This document shows, piece by piece, positions 14,547 through 22,400 of a DNA stretch of 25,019 bases. This DNA comes from a virus. Where the stretch lies: positions 1 through 25,019 of IMG/VR virus record IMGVR_UViG_3300020165_000141. One strand, written 5' to 3'. Under the pieces are notes generated by a model, which saw nothing but the letters and a program-made list of their open reading frames with translations, was not told the origin of the DNA and ran no database searches. Position 1 is the first letter of the stretch, and every line of letters starts with the position of its first letter. The position numbers were made by a program, and so were the translations under genes.

Positions 14547-16352
14547 TTAATTTTTGTTAGTATTAAGAGAAGAAACTTCTTCCTTATACTGTTGTTCTAA
14601 CTCATTTGACTCAGATAATAAAGATTTAGCACCATTACCTAAATGTTTATATAGGTTTTCGTAGTGAGCCTTAGCAATTCCACCATAAGCCTTCTTCTTA
14701 TCATGCGCTCCTAACGGATCTCTACCCCTTGCGCTACCATCCTTACTATATTTCTGAGCTTCTTTAGGACGACCAGCCCCATCGAACCCACCTTCGGGTG
14801 AACCACCATTATTATCCAACTCATGACCTGTTCTACCAGCCGCCATATCTGATGGTGTTCCTTGCGACTCACCGCTCTTAGCAGGATCATTACCCTCTGC
14901 CTCTATTTGAGAGCGTCTGAACTTATTCTTATAGTCAAAGATAATCTGTTCATCATTTTTCTTAATATCCTCATCAGTAAAACTAAATATATTCTTATAA
15001 ATCCATTCAGAAGATACCAAACCATCGCTTAACATAGATGATGCGAGAGATGTTTTGTTATTCCATAACTCTACTTTCTCCTGTTCGTATATCGTAGATG
15101 GATTTGTTAATCCTAAGTCAAAGTTTACAAGCTCTTGATCCCTAAATCCCTGCGCATATAGATGAACTACAGCAATCTTAGTCAATTCACTTACCACAAT
15201 CCTCTGTATTCTTTCTATTGTACGAGCAAATCTTACATCCTCAGCAGCTAATGTAGCCTTAGAGCCTAATCCTTCCTCATATCCTAAGAAAGCCTTTGGC
15301 ACTCTTAGAGATGCAAGTAATCTGTTCTTTAGATACTCAATATCATCAACAGCCTCATAGGTTAAACCAGCCATATTCTCAATATTAGTTCCACTATCCC
15401 CACCACGAACCGGTAAGAAAAAATCTTCCGTTAAATTCTGTATGTTATATCTAAGATTATAGTCACCTGTTTTTTCATCAATGACAGGAGCTTTCTTCAT
15501 CTTATTAATTACCTGTTGCATATAGTTATCAACTTCTGCTGGTGGTATATTACCAATGTCTAACTTAAATACCCTCTTTTCAGGTGCTCTCATAATTCTG
15601 TGAATCAACATAGCATCTTCCATAAGGGTTAATTGTTTCCAAACCTTTCTACCAGCCTCTAACATAGAACGACCATAGGGTACATAGTTAGAATCCGATA
15701 GTAATCTGAAATGAGCAACCTCATAATTCTCAAATGTTTGTGATTCTTGCTTTTGCATTGTGTGTCTATTACTATCTCCTTGGGGAGTTAACATAAATTG
15801 TACATTTTGTGGGTTGGATTCATCGTGATTTTCCAATCTAGCTACATCATATGCGGACATAGGAGTTACATTTACAATTCCATATTTCTCAGCAACTTCT
15901 AATTGTAAAAAAAAGTCACCATATTTGGTCATATTACGAATCCAAGGCCATAGATTAAATTCAATGTTAATTACATCATAAAAAAGGTTATGTAGCACAT
16001 CATATACCTGATTATTATCGGTTCTTATATCCAATACCTTACCATACTCATTCTTCATTGTCGATTCATCCGAATAGATATCTAATGCTGAAGCAACAAT
16101 TGAATCCGAATCCATTGTTTCATAATCCCTAAATAATCCCAAACGTAATTGCTGTGCATATAATTGGTCATTATAACCACCCTGCATCATATTTGAATAT
16201 AATTTTTGATACCTATCAACTAAGTTAGTCTGAACATTTGATTGTAACTGTCCTGTATCTACTATCTTTAGTTTTTTACCACCGATGTTTCTTACTATTG
16301 TATTAGTAGAAAATAATCGTTTTAGTCTTGAAAATATGTCTTTGTCAGCCAT
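14547..16352 (-). CDS. Portal protein, gp20-like
   Basis: The protein has 601 residues (T4 gp20 has 524). The portal is the 12-subunit ring at one head vertex through which DNA enters and leaves. The family signature RAPEKRVFKLDIGNIPPAEV (255-274) corresponds to T4 APERRVFYVDTGNMPA, and DYNLRYNIQNLTEDFFLPVR with the later LASLRVPKAFLGYEEGLGSK (346-365) match the wing and stem region, including the LRVP motif. The C-terminus from about 480 is Gly/Asp/Lys-rich and disordered-looking, with GHELDNNGGSPEGG, an extension I associate with marine relatives. LSE-S near residue 579 fits a prohead-protease site that would trim the end. The start has AAGGA upstream and lies ten bases after the terminase stop. 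Confidence 0.96.
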   Translation of the reverse strand: MADKDIFSRLKRLFSTNTIVRNIGGKKLKIVDTGQLQSNVQTNLVDRYQKLYSNMMQGGYNDQLYAQQLRLGLFRDYETMDSDSIVASALDIYSDESTMKNEYGKVLDIRTDNNQVYDVLHNLFYDVINIEFNLWPWIRNMTKYGDFFLQLEVAEKYGIVNVTPMSAYDVARLENHDESNPQNVQFMLTPQGDSNRHTMQKQESQTFENYEVAHFRLLSDSNYVPYGRSMLEAGRKVWKQLTLMEDAMLIHRIMRAPEKRVFKLDIGNIPPAEVDNYMQQVINKMKKAPVIDEKTGDYNLRYNIQNLTEDFFLPVRGGDSGTNIENMAGLTYEAVDDIEYLKNRLLASLRVPKAFLGYEEGLGSKATLAAEDVRFARTIERIQRIVVSELTKIAVVHLYAQGFRDQELVNFDLGLTNPSTIYEQEKVELWNNKTSLASSMLSDGLVSSEWIYKNIFSFTDEDIKKNDEQIIFDYKNKFRRSQIEAEGNDPAKSGESQGTPSDMAAGRTGHELDNNGGSPEGGFDGAGRPKEAQKYSKDGSARGRDPLGAHDKKKAYGGIAKAHYENLYKHLGNGAKSLLSESNELEQQYKEEVSSLNTNKN

Positions 16353-16362
16353 AATATTGTCC

Positions 16363-17934
16363 TTATTTAATTAACCAATCCAATGATTCTTTTTTACCTT
16401 TGACATCCCACTCCCAACTATTGTTCTCATTCGTTGGCTTTTGAGGGACCATCTGAGAAGAAACCCCACTCAAAGTCCTTCTCTGTAAATCTATACCCTC
16501 ATTCCTTAATCTTAATGCGGTATCCCTAACCCAAAGCGTAATAGCAAAGCTCATCACCAAATCATCGTTGTATCCCTGCATCGCTTCAGCTTTATTATTG
16601 TTATATATAAATACAAAAAGTTCATCAATTAATCTATTTGAACGAACAATAACAGATTTTTCTCTAAAATACTCTTCTAATTTAGCAACAACCAATGGTC
16701 TTGTTTTCATCGTCATACTAAATCCAGCCACCATATTTCTGTCTTGATTTCTGTATCGGTTTGTTATTTGATGTTGTGTATCCACATACTTTAAATCTTT
16801 GCTCATATAGAATAAATTTTCGTATCCTCTATCGATACATTGTTGAAGAGCCGCCCAACCTATATTATTATTTTCAACAACTAATAAGGCGTTGTTATAT
16901 TCTGTAGCGGTATTTACTAATAGGTTACCGAAGTCCTTTGTGGATATTTTCCCTTTATATTCTGCTACCTGCTCCATAGTTTCTACATCCATTATGTGAA
17001 ATGCAGAAAAATCCGAACCATCTCCCCTACTGACATCAGCACATAGTATATAATCCTTTGTATAGTTTGCTGGTTGCCATACCCAAAAACAGCTATCTAT
17101 ACCCCTTTTCTCTAATGGATTTTGAACGTGTGTTTGTCTGTATTCTTCCAATATAACACCATCAATTACATTCTGTCCAGAAGTTAGGAAGTCACAATCA
17201 CATTCTTGAGCAGCTAATGAAGGACCTAAGAGCCTATCCTGCTCCGTTCTCCATTCATCATCCCTTTCGGGATGCAAATTCCAATGAAGTTTAATAAAAT
17301 TCCAATCATTTGAACCATCCTCAGCACCAACCCAAGTCTTATGAAACCAATTACCTATACCATTCGGTGTTGATAGAGCAATACATTGTCCACCAGTAGA
17401 TAGTGTCTGTGAAGCAGCAGCCCATATCGGTTCAATCTTATCAATGAAAGCAGCCTCATCTAATATTAGCAGCGATAGTGCTTCTGAACGACCACTATCC
17501 TCACCGCTTGACACAGCTTTTACCTGTGAACCATTATTATACCTCAAAGATAATTTATTATCCTCTGTACATTTCTGTTTCAACCAACTCGGTAAGTTAG
17601 CGTGCATCACCCTAACCTTAGTAACTAAATTTTTAGCAGTATCTTGTTTAGTGGCAATCACTAATATATTCTTATCTGCATGAAATGTCATCATCCATAA
17701 CGAATATCCAGCAGTTAATGTTGATAAACCTAATTGTCTAGCCTTTAAAATGATATTAAACCTGTGTTCTTCAAAAGTTTGTAATGATTTTTCTTGATAC
17801 TCATATAGATGAAATGGTACTTTACCCTTTATTGGATGTTGAACTACACAATACTTCTTCATAAAGTATACGGGATCCTTAGCACACTTAACGTATTCTT
17901 TTTTTATTACTTCCTTTATCGGAGCTGGTTTCAT
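16363..17934 (-). CDS. Terminase large subunit, gp17-like
   Basis: The protein has 523 residues and is the ATPase and nuclease motor that packages DNA through the portal. Motor domain: a Q-type segment (LYEYQEKSL), Walker A ARQLGLST (65-72) and Walker B LLILDEAAFI (155-164), with LSTPNG (188-193) as the coupling motif. Nuclease domain of RNase H fold: CADVSRGDGSD with Asp300, VVENNN with Glu354, and NDDLVMS with Asp458. I chose the ATG at 17934 because it overlaps the preceding stop (TAATG) and the protein begins in family style (MKPAPIKEVIKKEYVKC); the 19 extra codons upstream fall in the previous gene. It is shorter than T4 gp17 (610). No small terminase subunit is recognisable nearby. Confidence 0.97.
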   Translation of the reverse strand: MKPAPIKEVIKKEYVKCAKDPVYFMKKYCVVQHPIKGKVPFHLYEYQEKSLQTFEEHRFNIILKARQLGLSTLTAGYSLWMMTFHADKNILVIATKQDTAKNLVTKVRVMHANLPSWLKQKCTEDNKLSLRYNNGSQVKAVSSGEDSGRSEALSLLILDEAAFIDKIEPIWAAASQTLSTGGQCIALSTPNGIGNWFHKTWVGAEDGSNDWNFIKLHWNLHPERDDEWRTEQDRLLGPSLAAQECDCDFLTSGQNVIDGVILEEYRQTHVQNPLEKRGIDSCFWVWQPANYTKDYILCADVSRGDGSDFSAFHIMDVETMEQVAEYKGKISTKDFGNLLVNTATEYNNALLVVENNNIGWAALQQCIDRGYENLFYMSKDLKYVDTQHQITNRYRNQDRNMVAGFSMTMKTRPLVVAKLEEYFREKSVIVRSNRLIDELFVFIYNNNKAEAMQGYNDDLVMSFAITLWVRDTALRLRNEGIDLQRRTLSGVSSQMVPQKPTNENNSWEWDVKGKKESLDWLIK

Positions 17935-18272
17935 TATATTTTTCCTAAAACAAATCCGGCTATCAACCAAATATAAGAGTTTTCGTACCACTTAGGTTTA
18001 ACTAACTCTACCATTTTCTCATTCATCTCATCACGAGCTTTTAGTAGATTAATCTGAGAATCCTTAGCAATAAGTAACAAAGAATCTACATTAGATTGTT
18101 CTTCCATTTTAAAAACTAATTCCTCACATATAGATAGAGATTCAGCTACCCTTTGACTATCTGCTTGCATCTGTTTTATGTTATTGGCAATCTGTAAATA
18201 TTCTTCTCTCGTAAAGGTTACATCTTGTGCAAATAAAGGAAATATTAATAATAAATACAAAAAATATTTCAT
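17934..18272 (-). CDS. Small exported/membrane protein with signal peptide, coiled coil and C-terminal membrane segment
   Basis: The protein has 112 residues from the ATG at 18272, four bases after the previous stop; a start further upstream would only read into that gene. MKYFLYLLLIFPLFAQDV is a clear signal sequence with a likely cleavage after FA. Residues about 20-90 are a helical coiled coil, and the end, NSYIWLIAGFVLGKI, is a membrane segment. A periplasmic helix tied to a membrane suggests a role in lysis (spanin-like) or in the cell envelope during infection, but the layout is not the classical Rz arrangement and there is no lipobox. The stop overlaps the terminase start. I do not recognise a family. 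Confidence 0.6.
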   Translation of the reverse strand: MKYFLYLLLIFPLFAQDVTFTREEYLQIANNIKQMQADSQRVAESLSICEELVFKMEEQSNVDSLLLIAKDSQINLLKARDEMNEKMVELVKPKWYENSYIWLIAGFVLGKI

Positions 18273-18276
18273 TAAA

Positions 18277-18570
18277 TTAACCGCTCTTTTTAAGAACATA
18301 CACAACTTTAGCATTACAAGCTACTTCTTTAATTGACAAATCGTACTGAATACCGACAGTTAATTTGGCAAGATCAATATCTCCTCCCTCCGATAATCTT
18401 ACATGACCAGTAGTTGAAGATTCTGCTACAATAATACCCCCAGCTCCATAATTTGATCCTGTAAAAGATGCAGTTGTATTATTTACAACATGTACCTGTT
18501 TAAATCTACCTGGATGTCCTTTTTTTTGAAAATCAGAATAATCTGATGGTGTTTCATGCATATTTGCCAT
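18277..18570 (-). CDS. Small beta-rich protein, possible virion component
   Basis: The protein has 97 residues. After a polar start (MANMHETPSDYSDFQKKGHP) it has VVNNTTASFTGSNYGAGGII, GHVRLSEGGDIDLAKLTVG and a final strand with AKVVYVLKKSG. The run of short strands and Gly turns suggests a small beta sandwich. I recall similar small proteins in marine phage genomes without known function. The TASFTGS wording also resembles the fibre repeats of this phage, so a decoration or fibre-associated role is possible. GGGAG lies upstream of the ATG. Confidence 0.6.
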   Translation of the reverse strand: MANMHETPSDYSDFQKKGHPGRFKQVHVVNNTTASFTGSNYGAGGIIVAESSTTGHVRLSEGGDIDLAKLTVGIQYDLSIKEVACNAKVVYVLKKSG

Positions 18571-18581
18571 TTTTTTTCTCC

Positions 18582-18890
18582 CTATTTTTTAGCAAATTTT
18601 CTAAGGAAATCTACTGCTTCATCAGCATTATCCTCATCAAATACCTTTTCCATTTTTTGAGTTTTCTTTTTACTATTGGTAAGTTTTCTTTTTAGGTTAC
18701 CAATCTCTTTTTTGGAAGCCTTTTTAGTGACTTCTAATTCTTTAATTTCTTTTTCTACTTTTTTTTCTTCTTTTTTGTTTTCTTTAATAACCTTTTCAAG
18801 TTCCTTAACTTCTTTACTCTTAACAGCTTTAGCTGCAAAAAGACCACCAACGATACCAAAAAATCCAAGTATTACTTTCCATAACTTCAT
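18582..18890 (-). CDS. Membrane-anchored coiled-coil protein
   Basis: The protein has 102 residues. MKLWKVILGFFGIVGGLFAA is one N-terminal membrane segment. Residues about 25-80 are an almost uninterrupted Lys/Glu coiled coil (KELEKVIKENKKEEKKVEKE), and a charged tail ends in FAKK. One anchor plus a long helix recalls inner-membrane spanins or membrane-shaping phage proteins, but nothing specific identifies it. The ATG overlaps the previous stop (TAATG) and the gene ends with TAG. With the secreted protein two genes downstream it may form a pair acting on the envelope. Confidence 0.6.
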   Translation of the reverse strand: MKLWKVILGFFGIVGGLFAAKAVKSKEVKELEKVIKENKKEEKKVEKEIKELEVTKKASKKEIGNLKRKLTNSKKKTQKMEKVFDEDNADEAVDFLRKFAKK

Positions 18891-19417
18891 TATTCGCTCT
18901 CCAATTGTTCTAAAACTTCTTCATATTTTTTTAAAGCTTCATCTGCTTCTTTGTGAACTTTTTTCATATCAATATCCCATTTTTCCTTTTCTAATTCGGG
19001 ATAATTAACACCTACTTGATTAAAAAATTCTGGAGCACTTTGATTTCTAAATTCTTCTATCTTTTGAATAGAATCTTTTATAAAAGATATTTTGTTTTTT
19101 TTAATTTTTTCTTTAGCCCATTCCTCATACCTACCGTCAATACGAAGTTTATTTTCTACTTTTATTTGACAATCAAAACAATGTCCAAATAGTTTCCACA
19201 TCTTATCGTCTAATTTTTGTTTCATAACTTTTTTACAATTTGGACAAAACCAAGGCATTCTAACATCCTGCATTAATTCTGTCATTCTAGAAATGTTATC
19301 TTTCTTTTTTTCTTTAGGCTCATTATATCCAACCATTATTCTTTTTTCTGGTTCTCTACCGGCTAACAAATCACCTAATACTTTATTTTGTCTTTCTGTT
19401 TCTTTACTGTATCCCAT
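18890..19417 (-). CDS. Zinc-ribbon protein with helical tail
   Basis: The protein has 175 residues. MPWFCPNCKKVMKQ followed by GHCFDCQIKVENKL forms a CxxC...CxxC zinc ribbon at about residues 57-85. The rest is charged and helical (IKDSIQKIEEFRNQ, EADEALKKYEEVLEQLE). Such ribbons bind nucleic acid or other proteins. I recall similar short proteins near terminase or enzyme genes of marine myoviruses, without known role. The ATG has GAGGT upstream, inside the end of the 1616-codon gene. Its position ahead of terminase raises the idea of a packaging or transcription helper, which is speculative. Confidence 0.6.
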   Translation of the reverse strand: MGYSKETERQNKVLGDLLAGREPEKRIMVGYNEPKEKKKDNISRMTELMQDVRMPWFCPNCKKVMKQKLDDKMWKLFGHCFDCQIKVENKLRIDGRYEEWAKEKIKKNKISFIKDSIQKIEEFRNQSAPEFFNQVGVNYPELEKEKWDIDMKKVHKEADEALKKYEEVLEQLESE

Positions 19418-19419
19418 GC

Positions 19420-22400
19420 TTACCTCGTAAACTTTAATATTCCTAATATCTGATTAACAGGTGCAAATGCGCCTGTGTATTTGTAAACCTTACCCTTAAA
19501 CACAAATGTAATTCCTTCGCTTGGTACAATAGCATCAAACCCACCTAATGCTTGTAACCTATCTAATTGAGTTTTTAGTAGTCCCATCTGTTTTGGGTCC
19601 TTTGCATTTTTTATTTTTTTAATAGCAGTAGTTAAATCCTTCTTCATCTTTTGTACAGCTTTGTCGGGGTTAGCTGCTATAAAATCCTTCATATTCTTTA
19701 GTATCTCAGCTCCTAACTCAAAGAAAAGAACTTCCCAATCTCTGATATGTTTTTTCTGTAACTTAGCGTGGTCGTTTTTATCGGTAGATAAAACCCACTC
19801 TAAAAACTTAGGATGTTCCTTTAAATCTTTTTTAATCTGTGGTATCTTATATGATTTATCAAAGAAAGCCCATCTTTTTAAAAGTCCACCCATTACATTA
19901 TTTGTTACATTAGGATTATCTGTCTGTTTTCCAGCATTAAAGATATACTCATACCAATATGCTTGATGATAATCTGATAATGTATCCGTATTTTTTAACC
20001 CATATGTTTTTTGTAATTTATTTAGTTTACCTAAAAAGTAGCTTTGTCTAGCAGAAAAATTCTTTACCTTTGGTAAGTTAGCAACAAATGGTTGGGTTAT
20101 GCTGTATGTCTTTTGTATGTCTTGATTTATCTGTTTTATCATACCAGCCAACATTCTAGCACTACCTCTATCCTCTCCTTGTGGAGTACCAGCCGCATCG
20201 TATTCTATAGTTCCGTGAAATTGTAAAAGTGCTTTATTATATGGTATTACATTTGTTGTCTTTGGATACATAACCTCTAAAGACATAAATTTCTTACCCT
20301 CTGCAAATATCTTATCCTTTTGTTTTTTACTTAAACCTTTAAGAGCTATCTGTAAATCAAACATAGCAGATACAAAAGCCTTTTCTATATCACCTCTACC
20401 AGCAAACATATTCTTTATGCCACCGATATCTAATGCTGCTGCACCAAAGTTTTTAATATGTCCTTTATTTCTAGCAGCAATAAGTTTATTATTCTTCCAA
20501 CTTATCATTATATTCTGACCATCAGTTTTTTCTGTAACTGCGCCTTCACTACTAAGATTACCCTGTAATGTGTTAATAATTAGTGTTTTAAAATCTGAAA
20601 ATGTAAGATTTTTATTGTCAAACGGATGACTTAAATGTCCGTATGCACCACCCATAAGCAGTAGCTCCTTTCCTTTATTTCTTTGTGTTAAAATATTTCT
20701 TGCATTAATACTCTCATAAAATGTATCTTTAGTAACCTCATATGAGTCACCATCAGCACCTGTTATCATTAGGTCACCTATAATATTATCGATAGCGGCT
20801 TCCGTACCCATCCAACTTACTATTTCCCAACCTAAAGGTTTTACCACCTCTTCCATCCAAGCTTTGTATTTATTTATAGCGCCTCTGGATCTTTTTGCTT
20901 CACCATGGTCTAAGTGAGTTACATCAACTGAACGATAGTGTTCTTCTCCAACCTTTCTTCTTTTATGTACATCATCAGCCGCTGAAACATTATCCTTTGG
21001 ATCTATTGCGTTTTTATTTATTGCATAATCGACAACCTTCCACCCAGCGCCACCATATATAGAATCTATCCAATCGGTAGCATCCTTTTTGTATTTAGCT
21101 AAACTCCTATAATATGTTGAAGGTCCATCATCTAAATTACCATCAGGAGTTCCTGAAGCTTCTAATAAGAATTCCTCAATAAGTTCATCTGATAAGGTAT
21201 ATGTTTCAAATAGCTTCTTAAAACTATTGGTCATCATAGTATACACACTCTTATCATAGTATCCAAATGATTTTTTAAATAGTTTTTGCCTTTCACTATC
21301 ATCAATTTTTGGGTCTCCCAATAATTGTCTCATCTTAGTACCGCTAACATTACCCGATGGTGGAGCGGTTACAAAGTATCCATGCTTTTCAAATCCAACC
21401 AAATCATTCTTATTTTTATTATAGTCTTGATAGTAAGATTTGCTACCATCCTTCTTAGTTCCTGATTTTAATCTACCAGCATCCTTTGAACCGAAAGCAT
21501 ACACAACTGCAGTTTTATCTGAATTAAATTTCTTTAATAGGTTGACAGCCACATATGGAGACTTTTCATTTACAATACGATTTTTTGGAATACCCATTTT
21601 AGACATATGTAGAGCCTTTTCCTTAAAATTTAATGGATGTCTCGGTGGCTGCTTTATGTTAGATGTTGTTATGTACACCTCATTAAACTTTGACTTTAAC
21701 CATTTATAGGTAGCCATATGTCCCGAATGAAATGGTTGAAATCTACCACCATATATAGCAATAGTTTTTTTGACTTCTGAAGCCTCATTTATACCTCTAC
21801 CACCCTTATCCATCTTAGAAAATTTCTTTAACTTATCAAATGCTCTAAACTTCTTCATCTTATTCTGTTTATGCCATTTCATCTTATCAAAAACTTTCAT
21901 TCTCATATGCTGTTTTACGATGTAATAGATATCAGTTGGATTACCACCCATTGACCTTATCCAAGTTCTATACTTCTTAACCAACTTAGCAGATACATGC
22001 TCGTGTCCATAATGAGTCCAAAAACCTTTCTTTGGATGTATCTTTGCTGTTGAGTCCTTTCCTATATCGTGAAACAATGCTGATAAAGCAAAGTCTATAT
22101 CACCTGTTTTCAATGCTCTGTTTGTTACGGCAATCGTATGTTTTAAAACATTACCCTCCGGATGAGCATCCCTTCGTTGGTCATAGTTTTTTAAATTCAT
22201 AACCCTCTTCTTTAAATCACTTGGAAGAGCATCATAGATATCTCTGAATTTCTTAGGTTTAGGTCGAACTGCTATTTCTTTTAATTTTTTACCAGTATCG
22301 GTTTTTGTAAATGGACCTCTTCGTAATGTTGAAAATTTTACAGGTGTTTCAATACCAAATAATTTTTTAGGTGCTATGATTTTTAACTTAATCATCTTTG

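Noticed and set aside
17934-18314. Longer starts for terminase (17991) and for the small secreted protein (18314)
   Set aside because: The extra residues lie inside the preceding genes, and the internal ATGs have TAATG coupling or a clean signal peptide at residue 1.
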